Assembly (NCBI RefSeq): GCF_002836595.1
Contig: NZ_PJBB01000003.1
Span: forward strand, 124,001 to 188,000
Length of the DNA stretch: 64,000 nucleotides
Direction: 5' to 3'
Origin: Tenacibaculum sp. Bg11-29
Lineage (GTDB): Bacteria; Bacteroidota; Bacteroidia; Flavobacteriales; Flavobacteriaceae
Below the pieces are notes generated by a model. That model did not search any database. It saw only the letters and a list, made by a program, of their open reading frames with translations, and was not told the origin of the DNA. Below are positions 35,850 to 44,359 of the stretch, one piece after another (positions within the stretch are counted from its first letter, which is position 1; every line of letters starts with the position of its first letter). The translations under genes were made by a program, and so were the position numbers.

Positions 35850-36482
35850 TTGATAGAAAAACTAGAACAGCATTACGGTTATTTATTTGAAGACGATTTA
35901 ATTAAAGAAATAGCTGAGGTTGCTATTTATAAGGAATTTAAAGCCAATTCAACTATTATTGATATTGATAGTTATCTAGTTTCTATTCCCTTAATAATTA
36001 GTGGTGCAATTAAGGTTTTAAGAGAAGATAAAGATGGTGATGATCTTGTTTTATATTATATAGAAAAAGGTGACACTTGTGCCATGACACTTTCTTGCTG
36101 TATGGGTGCAACCAAGAGTAAAATTAAAGCAATTGCCGAAACGGATGTTACAGTATTAATGATTCCTAAAGGTAAAATGTCTGAATGGTTAAGTAAATAC
36201 AAAAGCTGGCAAGAATATATTTTACAAAGTTATCATTCTCGACTTAATGAATTTATTGAAGCTGTAGACTCTATTGCTTTTTTAAATATGAATGAACGCC
36301 TACATAAGTATCTAAAAGATAAAGCAATGGTTATTGGTGATGATACTTTAAATGTTACTCACCTACAAATAGCAAACGACCTACATACTTCTAGAGTTGT
36401 TATTTCTAGATTATTAAAAGCCTTAGAAAAACAATCTAAAATTGAACTACATCGTAACCAAATAAAAATACTAGAACTTTAA
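35850..36482 (+). CDS. Crp/Fnr-family transcriptional regulator
   Basis: 210 residues. N-terminal cyclic-nucleotide-binding-like beta barrel (about 20-120) and a C-terminal Crp-type winged helix (about 150-208, LQIANDLHTSRVVISRLLKALEKQ). The Cys-rich run CAMTLSCCMG (about 76-85) lies in the sensor domain, so redox or metal sensing is possible. The start is TTG at 35850; no in-frame ATG fits. A diverged copy of its last 110 bases lies at 42936-43048. Confidence 0.9.
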   Translation: MIEKLEQHYGYLFEDDLIKEIAEVAIYKEFKANSTIIDIDSYLVSIPLIISGAIKVLREDKDGDDLVLYYIEKGDTCAMTLSCCMGATKSKIKAIAETDVTVLMIPKGKMSEWLSKYKSWQEYILQSYHSRLNEFIEAVDSIAFLNMNERLHKYLKDKAMVIGDDTLNVTHLQIANDLHTSRVVISRLLKALEKQSKIELHRNQIKILEL

Positions 36483-36567
36483 TTGTATTGATTTATAATT
36501 AAGCTTCAAATAATTCGCTTTTGTACCCAAACCCATTCATTACCAAAAAAATATTACAACACCTTTT

Positions 36568-36595
36568 AGCACTTCTTAACCGAAGTGCTTTTTAT
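36568..36595 (+). terminator. Terminator after the Crp-like gene
   Basis: Stem AGCACTTC/GAAGTGCT with loop TTAACC and TTTTTATTTT. Confidence 0.88.
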
Positions 36596-36651
36596 TTTAC
36601 TTGCCTTTGTTATTCCTAAAACTATTAGATTATGACTTTAAAAAAACTTTT

Positions 36652-36731
36652 GCCCGTGTGGTATGGTGGCGATATTGGAAACAATAGCAATACTCTTTAT
36701 TGCAGTATAGGACATCTAAACTTATACGGGC
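36652..36731 (+). other. Possible branched RNA structure in the intergenic region
   Basis: GCCCGT (36652) can pair with ACGGGC (36726-36731), enclosing two further hairpins: TATTG-GAAA-CAATA (36673-36686) with a GNRA-type loop and GCAATA/TATTGC just after it. A 57-codon ORF from ATG 36632 also crosses this stretch but resembles nothing I know. Confidence 0.3.
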
Positions 36732-37034
36732 TTTATATTTTCCTAAAAGCAATAAATTATGAGTACAGAAAACACAAAACAGCCGTTAACGCTAGAAAGA
36801 ATTAATGAATTAAAAAAGAATATTTCACTTCATTAAAACCCACTAACAGCCCTAATAACAATGCTATATTTAAACTAAACATTAATAACGATTATACAGG
36901 GTTATTAAATACTGTTAGCTCTTTGATTTCGGTAAGTCAAAACGCACTAGTTACAATAAATCAGTTTCAATTACCTTATTGTACTACTTACGATATAGGT
37001 ACTGTGTTAAAAAATAAATTTTTTATTTAAATTT

Positions 37035-38108
37035 TTAGGAAATAAGTTGATTTATCAAATTATTATCCTGTGCAGCAAGAGTTTTATGCTTTTGCTGCTT
37101 TTTATTTTCAAACTCAGCATCATAATTTTCTTCATTCTTCCATAAGGTAAACATTAATATTAAAAGTTTTCGCTGTACAGCTACTAAAGCTACCAATGGT
37201 TTCGCTTTCCTTGGTTTTAATCTATTGTAAAATTATTTTAAAGTAGGATTACAGCGAACACAGGTCATTGAAGGCATATGTAAAGCTGCTCTGATATGAC
37301 TATTTCCTCTTTTACTGATTCTTGTTTTTCCTTTAAAATTACCAGACTCTCTTAATACAATATCATAACCTGCATAACTCGACAACTGTTTTGCATTAAC
37401 CATTGATTCAAAACCCAAAGTCTCGCCAACAATCGTTGCTGCTGAGATGAAAGAGATGCCAGGAATACTCTCCAAAAAAACTAATTTTCTTTTCAATACT
37501 TCATTTTTTGAAATGAGTAATCGCATCTCTTTTTCTATGACTTCTATCTGATAATTGAGAAGTTTCAATCTCGCCACGTGTCTTTTTAACGCTTTAGTAT
37601 TACTGTAAATACTAGATGCAATAGCTCCTTGACGATTATTTCCCATCGTTCTGTCTTTTAATAATGAACTTCGCTCTCTACTAAGTGCTTTTAATTCCTG
37701 TAAGTCTTCACTTGGTGGATGCCAGAGACGGATAGATCTTTCAAGACCTAGCATGCTGAGCATTCTGCTATCAAGAGCATCTGTCTTTGAACGTTGATCC
37801 AAACTCTGAGCATAACGTTTCACACGACCTGATTGCATTACGCTAACGGCATAACCTTTCTTATGTAGATAGTGTGCAATGCCTTGATGATAAACTCCTG
37901 TAGCTTCCATTACAACCAACAACTCTACATTAAAATCAATGGAGGCTTTCAACCACCTTAAAAGCTCTTTGTGACCTGATTCATCATTGGAAACATCAGA
38001 ATGAACCCTAAATTCCTTAGATAATTTATCTGTTAAAAAACCTAGAGACAATGATAAATTTAATTTAGAAACATCAATCCCTAAACTTTATTTTAATCTC
38101 TTTTCCAT
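37035..38108 (-). pseudogene. IS110-family DEDD transposase with two in-frame TAA codons
   Basis: One reading frame of 358 codons from ATG 38108 to TAA 37035-37037. It begins MEKRLK, meets a TAA, and continues SLGIDVSKLNLSLSLG, which contains the first catalytic Asp. The DEDD domain goes on with VVMEATGVYHQGIAHYL and RSKTDALDSRMLS, and the C-terminal transposase-20 domain shows ESIPGISFISAATIVGE. A second TAA follows NPTLK; the conserved end FYNRLKPRKAKPLVALVAVQRKL is in the same frame. So each end is cut off by a single nonsense codon. Confidence 0.85.
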
Positions 38109-38204
38109 TTTGTAGTTTTTAAAGCAATAATTCTCTTTATCATCTTTGCTCGCGTTTGATTCGATCTCTGTAATTAGGATCTAGGTACTGTTCAGGTTCT
38201 AAGA

Positions 38205-38405
38205 AAATTATAGAAGGGTGGGGTTTCTATGAAACGATATCAATTTTATGTATCTAGCCGAGAACTCGCTATCCCTTCTATTTTAGCTTGAAGTTAAGTA
38301 CCTAAGCTACAGCTTTTAAAATAAGACATAAATTAGGGTTTCACTCTATGAAACGACATCAATTATATTGTATCTAGCCTAAACTCTAAATCCCTAATAT
38401 TTATA
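38205..38405 (-). ncRNA. Candidate IS110 bridge-RNA region: two related stem-loops
   Basis: Inside the long non-coding end of the IS there are two imperfect copies of a 60-70-base unit (38210-38285 and 38333-38403). Both contain ATGAAACGAYATCAATT and GTATCTAGCC. Each is closed by its own stem: ATAGAAGGG/CCCTTCTAT for one, ATTAGGG/CCCTAAT for the other. The inner sequence is kept while the closing pairs differ together, which indicates selection on RNA pairing. Known bridge RNAs have two internal loops, for target and for donor. I could not match guide segments to the target by eye. Confidence 0.5.
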
Positions 38406-38556
38406 ACCCTTTATTTATATAAATTGATTACTTTCAATCTAAAGAACAAACATACGAGCCCGTTAGAAATAGCAAAAAATATGCTACCCTATTCAGAGGT
38501 TGAGTTTTTAGATAAAATTAAAGGTTAAAACACATTTCACGCAATTATAAAATATA

Positions 38557-38584
38557 AACCCCGACTTTATTCGTTGGGGTTTTC
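38557..38584 (+). terminator. Hairpin with T-run after the broken gene
   Basis: AACCCC/GGGGTT stem with a short internal extension, then TTTTCTAATTT. Confidence 0.7.
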
Positions 38585-38604
38585 TAATTTATATAAACAA
38601 CAAA

Positions 38605-38657
38605 AATTACAAATAAAAAAACCTCACAGGTTTTGAAAACCTGTGAGATTTGTAATT
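38605..38657. repeat. Large palindrome with CCTCACAGG core
   Basis: Inner stem CTCACAGGTTTT/AAAACCTGTGAG, outer arms AATTACAAA/TTTGTAATT. A decayed half copy (CCTCACAGGTTTT) is at 41422-41434. Confidence 0.8.
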
Positions 38658-38679
38658 GACTGTAATAACATGTAGGCTA

Positions 38680-38920
38680 TGGTTAACATGGGAATTAAAA
38701 GTAAATGATTTCTGATTAAGCACTTAGCCAAAGCTTTATATTTTGTTTTATCTTTTCTTCTTTAAAGCTAAATCAAAAGATTTGGCGGACTTGGTTTAAA
38801 ACTCTAAGCTTTAAGTTATAAAACAAACCTGAATTAATTATAGTCATTATTCAAGGCATACGGCGTTAGCCTATCGTTACGCAATATGCTTAGTTATAGT
38901 ACAACGTTATTTTTCGTTAT
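38680..38920 (-). other. Palindrome-rich interval downstream of a minus-strand gene, cassette-end-like
   Basis: No ORF. Contains short inverted words (GGCGTTAGCC, GCGT...ACGC, AAGGCATA...TATGCTT) and a stretch TTTGGCGGACTTGG. It resembles sequences I recall ending gene cassettes in flavobacterial accessory arrays; this comparison is from memory and not verified. Confidence 0.3.
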
Positions 38921-38922
38921 GA

Positions 38923-40035
38923 TTAGTATATTGCTATTCCGTAAAAATTGAAACAACTATCTCTTTCGCACTCTATTATGCTAATTTTCTTACTATTTAC
39001 TGGAAGTTGCTCAAATATTAATTCAAAAGTAGTTTTAGTGTTATACGAAACAGGTTTTCTTTCAGGTGATACAGTAATATTTCGAACACCAATTAACTTT
39101 AAATTAAGATTGTTAGTCCCATCATATAAATATGTTTCCTTAGCAATAGTTATCCATCCATCACTTTGATATGGGGAAACGTATTCAATTTCGACGAAAG
39201 TTTTACCTTCTTTATTTATAATGTTTTTCACATCAGAATAACTTACATCCTTTTTAGTGGTACTAACAACACTAAAGCTCTTTAAGTTTCCTGTTGTTGA
39301 ATAATTATTTATTTCCGTTTCTAAAATATCTAATTGTATGAATTGTCTATTCATACAAGAAACTACTGATGATGTCGCTCGGTTGCTAACAGTATCAATA
39401 TTTCTCACACAGCCCACAATATTAGAGTTAATCGTTTGACGCATTTTATCAAGTACCACAGGGTTATTTAGTTTGTCAATTTTATAATATAAAAAATCTC
39501 TTCTTCTGTTAAGGTTATCAATTAATTTACTTAAAACCTCTCTATTGTGGTCTATTTTAGCTTACATACTTTTTAATGTAGAAGCGATATATTTATGATT
39601 TATACTACTTGTAGGTTTATTATATTTTCTTTGGCTATTGTAATTGCTATTTGAATAATATCCCGAACTTGGTTTTTTAATTTTCCAAATCCGACCATCT
39701 TGGTCTTTTCCTTTTATATAACCATTGTTGAAAATTGAAGTTATTGAAGGGCAACTTGTTTGGTAAATGCTATTAAAATTTGTAAAAAGTTTCACTTCCT
39801 GTTTTTTATCAAAACCAGATATAATACAATAAAGAGCATCACTTTCATAGCCAATGTTATTATTATTATTATTATTAGATATTTCTGAACCCGTTCCAAA
39901 CTCAACTGTGACTTTATAGCTTTTTGAATAGGTTTGGTAGTTGTTATCATAATATTGAACATTAGTATCCTTTATACATTGTCCATTTACTAATGTAGAA
40001 ATTAAAAAAATAATTATGATGGTTATGTATTTCAT
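38923..40035 (-). pseudogene. Secreted protein of unknown function split by an in-frame TAA
   Basis: The frame opens at ATG 40035 with a signal peptide (MKYITIIIIFLISTLVNGQ), an Asn-run and a Tyr/Asn-rich part. It stops at TAA 39562-39564 after IASTLKSM and continues in the same frame without other stops (AKIDHNREVLSKLIDNLNRRRDFL ... NFYGIAIY) to 38923. The second part alone could start only at GTG 39459 and would lose its first helix. I therefore treat it as one gene of about 370 codons with a nonsense mutation. The C-terminal half looks beta-rich (TFELIFEQLPVNSKKISIIE). Not recognised. Confidence 0.65.
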
Positions 40036-40278
40036 TATCGATTCGGTTTTATGATGCACAACAATATTATATAGCCAATATTAACTATATCCCTATATTT
40101 TAGTTAACTCTAAAATTAGCCATAATTTTTATCTTTAAAAAGATAAATTTGCAGTTTTATTAAAATATATGAAAAAATAAAACACTACTAACCAACTAGT
40201 TAAAGCACGAAAAGAACAAATCAATAAAAGACACCATCACCTATAATAAACAGGCTACTTGTTCACTTTGGTATAGTT

Positions 40279-40629
40279 TTATTCTCTAAAAAACAGATAA
40301 ATGTTTTTTAGATTAATTGGTTTCCAATTTTTCGCATGATAACTATTGTTTTCCCAGTTTATAATCATATTTATATGACTCAATTTTACTGAATCTGTTC
40401 TTTGAATTATTAAATTTAAGGTGTCGTTATTTTGTGTGATGCCATTCATTCTAAAATGTCCGTTTATTTTTGAAATAAAATCACTCAATTTTTCAATTCT
40501 TTTAATTTCTGTTTGCTCATTATTAGAATTTTTAAGGTTAATCCATTTCTCTTTTAATTGTTTTTTAGAATCGCAATTAATAAAATTACAGCTAATTAAA
40601 ATGATTAATAAAATTTTCAATACTCTCAT
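40279..40629 (-). CDS. Small lipoprotein, possible immunity partner of the metalloprotease
   Basis: 116 residues: signal with lipobox FINC (Cys about 19), a basic/helical part (KKQLKEKWINLKNSNNEQTEIKRIEKL) and a beta-looking C-terminal half. It starts 1 base after the metalloprotease reading frame ends, so the two were one unit. A periplasmic lipoprotein directly after a secreted hydrolase is a common place for an immunity protein; the role is inference. No family recognised. Confidence 0.7.
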   Translation of the reverse strand: MRVLKILLIILISCNFINCDSKKQLKEKWINLKNSNNEQTEIKRIEKLSDFISKINGHFRMNGITQNNDTLNLIIQRTDSVKLSHINMIINWENNSYHAKNWKPINLKNIYLFFRE

Positions 40630-40630
40630 T

Positions 40631-41311
40631 TTATTTCTTTACATTTAGTACTTCGTTTAACCATTTTAAACAACTAGAATCATGTCTTATTCTGGTTACC
40701 TCCCCTGAATTCATTATTGAATTCAAATCATCAATATGTTTAGAACTGGTAATATACTCATCGTCTAAACCTAGCATATGACCAAACTCATGAACTGCAC
40801 CTCTTTGATATATATCAACAGATTTCAGAGAGGGTGTTAAATCCTCAGAATCAAGTTGTACTCTTCCAAAATAAGAATTCACAAAACTTTGTTCAAATTC
40901 TCCTCTTTTTATTTTTAATACATAAATCTCCCAGTGTTCTCCAATATTCAATTCATCAAAGGAAGAAAGGAATCTAAAATCTAAATAAACTTTTTCTCCA
41001 GAAGATAAATTTTTAATTACTCTCATGTTTCCCCATCTATGACTTATAGCACTTTCAAATTTATCGATAAATTATTTTTTTTCTAAAAAAAACCAAGTCA
41101 ACTTACCATTATTTTCAAAGAAAAATTGAAGTTTCATGTAAACTATTAAAATATAATCTCCTAAAGGATTTTTTACTAAACATAACCCAAAGGCATTATT
41201 AACCTTACCACTAAATAATGGACCAATAGTACCAGCATGTATAGAAGGACATATTCTTATTATTGTTTCTCCATGTTTTATTATTGAGGTTCTTACTCTA
41301 TGCTCTTCCAT
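40631..41311 (-). pseudogene. Metzincin-like zinc metalloprotease, split by one in-frame TAA
   Basis: From ATG 41311 the frame reads GETIIRICPSIHAGTIGPLF, FGLCLVKNPLGDYIL and KLQFFFENNGKLTWFFLEKK, meets TAA at 41072-41074 after an A8 run, then continues in frame with FIDKFESAISHRWGN. The zinc site HEFGHMLGLDDEY (HExxHxxGxxD) and the Met-turn-like SIMNSGE follow, ending at 40631. The catalytic half could be made alone from ATG 41026 (131 residues), but the first strand (SAISHRWGN) would be lost. Candidate toxin-like protease. Confidence 0.68.
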
Positions 41312-41515
41312 TTTTTAATTTCACTTAATAATGTTATATCATTAAAACTAAAAGTAGCTATAGTTATTATATTATAAATTTGTAGTTTTTTAAAAAAAAA
41401 GACAAATCAATGGTTATGAATACCTCACAGGTTTTAAAATCTATGATATGTAAAATCTCGTAGATTCATTTAACTTGAAGTAAAAAATATTTTTAGACAA
41501 ACGATAGTTTTAATA

Positions 41516-41977
41516 TTATTTATACATTTTTGGCAGTAATCTTTTTCCAATTAAGGTTTGACTAACATAAACTAAAAGTGAAATTAGAATAGCAGCAATT
41601 AAAGTTTTCTCTTTAAATAAAATATAGTTGCTTTTTTTTAGGCAGTAATCTAATAAACTATCATAATATTCAATATTATTTTGATAACCATTAAATACAT
41701 CATAGATAATAAGCAATAATAGAAAAGTCAATAATGAAAAGAAAAAAATAATAAAATGTTTTCTATAATTTTTAAACTTATATATCGTAAAAGTAAACAA
41801 CCAAGAAAATAGAAAGAGAGACGTTAGATATATTAAATAGAAATTTTCCTCGACTCTTATAAAAAATAAGTTATCAATAAATGTATCTATAATATATTCG
41901 TGAAATTTCAATAAAAATAAAATTAAGATACTATTGGTTATAGTAGTTATTAGATGAAATTTAATATTCTTTTTCAT
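41516..41977 (-). CDS. Four-helix membrane protein, possible immunity protein
   Basis: 153 residues with four hydrophobic helices (about 10-28, 45-65, 78-98, 125-147) and no recognised domain. It starts 49 bases after the CHAP/NlpC-like hydrolase gene on the same strand. Polytopic membrane proteins next to wall-degrading effectors often protect the producer, so immunity is a reasonable guess. Base composition is even lower in GC than neighbouring core genes, consistent with an accessory origin. Confidence 0.72.
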   Translation of the reverse strand: MKKNIKFHLITTITNSILILFLLKFHEYIIDTFIDNLFFIRVEENFYLIYLTSLFLFSWLFTFTIYKFKNYRKHFIIFFFSLLTFLLLLIIYDVFNGYQNNIEYYDSLLDYCLKKSNYILFKEKTLIAAILISLLVYVSQTLIGKRLLPKMYK

Positions 41978-42026
41978 GTTATTATAATGCTATTTTTTAA
42001 CTACTTTCTATATATCTATAATAAAC

Positions 42027-42764
42027 TTAAACATGAAAGTAAGTGTGATTATCATTATCTAATTCTCTTTTCCCAAAAGAAAAAAATGAGTCACATTTAA
42101 TAAGCCCCATATTACTTCTATTTCCTCCTCGACCAGCTCCGATAGAACAAAATCCATCATCAGCAATCAAGTTTTTTTGTATACTTGTAATAATTTCTAC
42201 ATGACCTGTTCCAAAAACACAAATATCTCCAGCTTCTACATCTTTATAACTATTTCGTTTTCTTAAAGAAGATTTGCCCATATAAATTTGTGATGGGTCA
42301 TAATAGTGATTATTTCCAGAAGTAAAATTTTTACGATTATGCAAATAAATTGCATCTCCCACAAAAACATTACACAACCAACGTTTTCCATCACTAGCAT
42401 CACTCCAAAAAACACTATACAAATCACTTCTCCATCCACTTACAAAAGCTTCTTGTAGTTTTGAATAGTGAGTAGAACTATCCAAATTAATACCTCTTCC
42501 TTCATAACCAAAACCTGCTAAAGTCGAAATAGTCATTCTTTGTTTAAGAGATAACCTATTCCATACTTTTTTTCTTTCTTCTGAAGTTTTCTTTTTCCAA
42601 GAATCACTACTTGGAAGACTGTGAGGTTTTGATGCTGCTCCTTCTAGCTGTGGATTAGGAGAGAAAAACCAATTTTGTTCCCGCTCATGATAAGCCCAAT
42701 AAGAATCCATAATCTCTTTATCAGACCCTAATCGTTTAGCTGCTTTTACTAAAAATAAACTCAT
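42027..42764 (-). CDS. CHAP/NlpC-P60-like cysteine hydrolase, candidate effector
   Basis: 245 residues, no signal peptide. N-terminal 130 residues are helical (MSLFLVKAAKRLGSDKEIMDSY, EGAASKPHSLPSSDSWKKK). The C-terminal part has a papain-like arrangement: WLCNVFVGDAIYLHNR (catalytic Cys about 131, C-N-x-F-V pattern), GDICVFGTGHVEIIT (His about 189), and a late GAGRGGNRSNMG loop. Such domains cut peptidoglycan peptides. Without a signal peptide it would need a delivery system; none is encoded here. The following gene is the probable immunity protein. Confidence 0.72.
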   Translation of the reverse strand: MSLFLVKAAKRLGSDKEIMDSYWAYHEREQNWFFSPNPQLEGAASKPHSLPSSDSWKKKTSEERKKVWNRLSLKQRMTISTLAGFGYEGRGINLDSSTHYSKLQEAFVSGWRSDLYSVFWSDASDGKRWLCNVFVGDAIYLHNRKNFTSGNNHYYDPSQIYMGKSSLRKRNSYKDVEAGDICVFGTGHVEIITSIQKNLIADDGFCSIGAGRGGNRSNMGLIKCDSFFSFGKRELDNDNHTYFHV

Positions 42765-42864
42765 AAATACTGATTTTTCATATTTTTTTAATGGCTACTA
42801 ATAAGGTTAAATAGCTGATACTAAAAGTAGTTATAAATTATATATTCAAAACATAAATTTGTAA

Positions 42865-42907
42865 TTTTTTTTAAGCATGAATAAACATTTATTCATGCTT
42901 AAAAAAG
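42865..42907. terminator. Perfect palindromic hairpin
   Basis: AAGCATGAATAAA/TTTATTCATGCTT with a 2-base centre, T-run before and A-run after; on the plus strand the T-run comes first, on the minus strand likewise. Probably a terminator-type element, upstream of the hydrolase gene. Confidence 0.6.
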
Positions 42908-42934
42908 AGTAATCATTGTAGTTCCCTTTTACAA

Positions 42935-43048
42935 ATAGCAAACGATTTGCATACTTCTAGAGTTGTTATTTCTAGTTTATTAAAAGCTTTAGAAAAACAA
43001 TTTAAAATTGAACTACAACATAATCAAATAAAAATACTAGAGCTTTAA
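42935..43048 (+). pseudogene. Fragment: 3' end of a Crp-like gene
   Basis: About 110 bases matching the winged-helix end of the gene at 35850 (36363-36482) with roughly a dozen differences, many at third positions, ending in the same stop. The rest of the gene is absent. Confidence 0.85.
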
Positions 43049-43051
43049 TAA

Positions 43052-43150
43052 ATCTGTTTCAATTACCTTATTGTACCACTTATGATATAGCTGAAATTTT
43101 AGAAATAGCAAAAAACCTATTACCCTATTCATAAATTTAATTTTAGATAT
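43052..43150 (+). pseudogene. Fragment of the gene interrupted at 36759-38528
   Basis: Matches 36962-37006 and then, without a break, 38463-38510 (QLPYCTTYDIAEILEIAKNLLPYS). It shows the uninterrupted state around the IS110 site. It ends in a stop after PYS and runs into an IS end. Confidence 0.8.
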
Positions 43151-43154
43151 GACT

Positions 43155-44312
43155 CGTCCTGAAATAAGGCTGTATAATTTTAAACATTATGTACAGAAAT
43201 GACAAAGTAATTAGACGCTACAGTGAACCTTTTAAATTAAAAATTTTAGCTGAACTTACTATCAGTAAACACACAGAAAGTGAACTTTGCAAACTCTACT
43301 CTATTGCAGCTACAACAGTAAACATGTGGATTAAAAAACACAATCGTAAAGACTTAATGAACACCAGAGTGAAACAGGAAACTAAAGACGAAATATCTAG
43401 AAATAAACACTTCAAAAAGAGGTGGAGCAACTTAAAAAACTACTACTAAAAAAAAGTTAAGTATAAAGCCTTAATTAAAGCTAAATAAAAAGCTAAGAGG
43501 TTTGCTTCTTTAACTACCATATCTAATTGTTTTGGACTTAAACATAATGCTTATTACAAGCATAAAAAAAGAGTTGATAAACGCTTAACCCTATCACAAC
43601 AGATTATAAATATTGTTAGAAAAAGACGCAAATACCTTCCTAGAGAAGGTGTGCGTAAACTTATTCGATGTCTAGATAAAGAGTTTGTTAATATTAAAGT
43701 GACAGAGGCACGTTATTTAAAGTGCTAAGAAAACATAACGTGCTTACTCTTACAAAGAAAAATAGTGCCAGAACCACAAATTCGTATCATCGTTTTTACA
43801 AGTACAAAAACATAAAAATTAGTAGACCTAATCAAATTTGTGCACCTGATATCACATGTATTAGAACCATAAAAGAGTTTTATTATTTAGCTTTAGTATT
43901 CTAGGAAAATAGTAGGTTATTATCTTAGTGACAGTTTAGATTTAAAAGGGGGCGTGAGAATACTTAATAAGAATATTAAACAGCTCATTCATCATTCAGA
44001 CAGAGAAATACAGTATTCTAGCAATATTTATACACAAATACTTAAAATAAAAAGATAGATATTAGTATGACTGAAGAAAATAATTGCTACGAAAATGCGA
44101 TGGAAGAAATCGTAAACGGAATATTAAAAGACGAATTTTATCTCGATTAAACCTTTGAAAACGTAGCACATGTAAAAGAGGGCTGCAAAAAGTGCAATTA
44201 ATTTATACAATGAAGTAAAATTACATTTATCTTTAGACTATAAAACACCAAATATGGTATACAAATTATCAGCGTAAAATCAATTTTAACCTGTAGCCGT
44301 ATTTCAGGACAA
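43155..44312 (+). mobile_element. Heavily decayed IS3-family element
   Basis: About 1.16 kb. Inverted ends GTCCTGAAATAAGGCT (43156) and, at the right, AGCCGTATTTCAGGAC (44295-44310). Unrelated in end sequence to the IS3-type element at 22.4 kb. Confidence 0.82.
43189..44275 (+). pseudogene. IS3-family OrfA/OrfB remnants
   Basis: OrfA is readable from 43189 (YSEPFKLKILAELTISK, TTVNMWIKKHNRK) and loses frame in an A-run near 43440. OrfB survives only as pieces in changing frames: SNCFGLKHNAYYKHKKR, RKYLPREGVRKLIRCL, RPNQICAPDITCIRT (first Asp), IHHSDREIQYSSNIY (second Asp) and AINLYNEVKLHLSLDYKTPN at the end. At least five lesions. Confidence 0.85.
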
Positions 44313-44359
44313 GACAGCGAAGAACAAATACCTGAAATATAAAAACTAAGAAGTACTAA

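Larger units (their letters stand above)
37010..38461 (-). mobile_element. IS110-family insertion sequence (IS110-group layout)
   Basis: About 1.45 kb. Both junctions have GTTA (37006-37009 and 38462-38465), and the interrupted gene reads through when the piece between is removed. There are no terminal inverted repeats, as is usual for IS110. The transposase is on the minus strand, with only 25 bases after its end and about 350 non-coding bases before its start. That is the arrangement in which IS110-group elements encode their bridge RNA. Confidence 0.82.
36759..38528 (+). pseudogene. Small gene of unknown function broken by an IS110 element and a frameshift
   Basis: From ATG 36759 the reading is STENTKQPLTLERINELKK, then one A is missing in an A-run near 36815 and the frame continues as SLKPTNSPNNNAIFKL and SVSQNALVTINQFQLPYC. 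The gene is cut at 37009 by the IS and resumes after it at 38462 with VLEIAKNMLPYSEVEFLDKIKG and a stop at 38526-38528. The intact product would have had about 100 residues. A shorter diverged fragment of the same gene at 43052-43150 lacks the IS and shows the junction unbroken. Function unknown. Confidence 0.72.

Noticed and set aside
39869..39898. Trinucleotide ATT/AAT run near 39870 as a CRISPR or satellite array
   Set aside because: It is a short Asn-codon run inside a coding frame; no spaced repeats are present, and I saw no CRISPR array anywhere in the window.
38973..40060. Two separate genes at 38923-39459 and 39562-40059
   Set aside because: They are in one frame with 34 open codons between the stop and the next possible start, so one split gene is the simpler reading. 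Two genes cannot be fully excluded.
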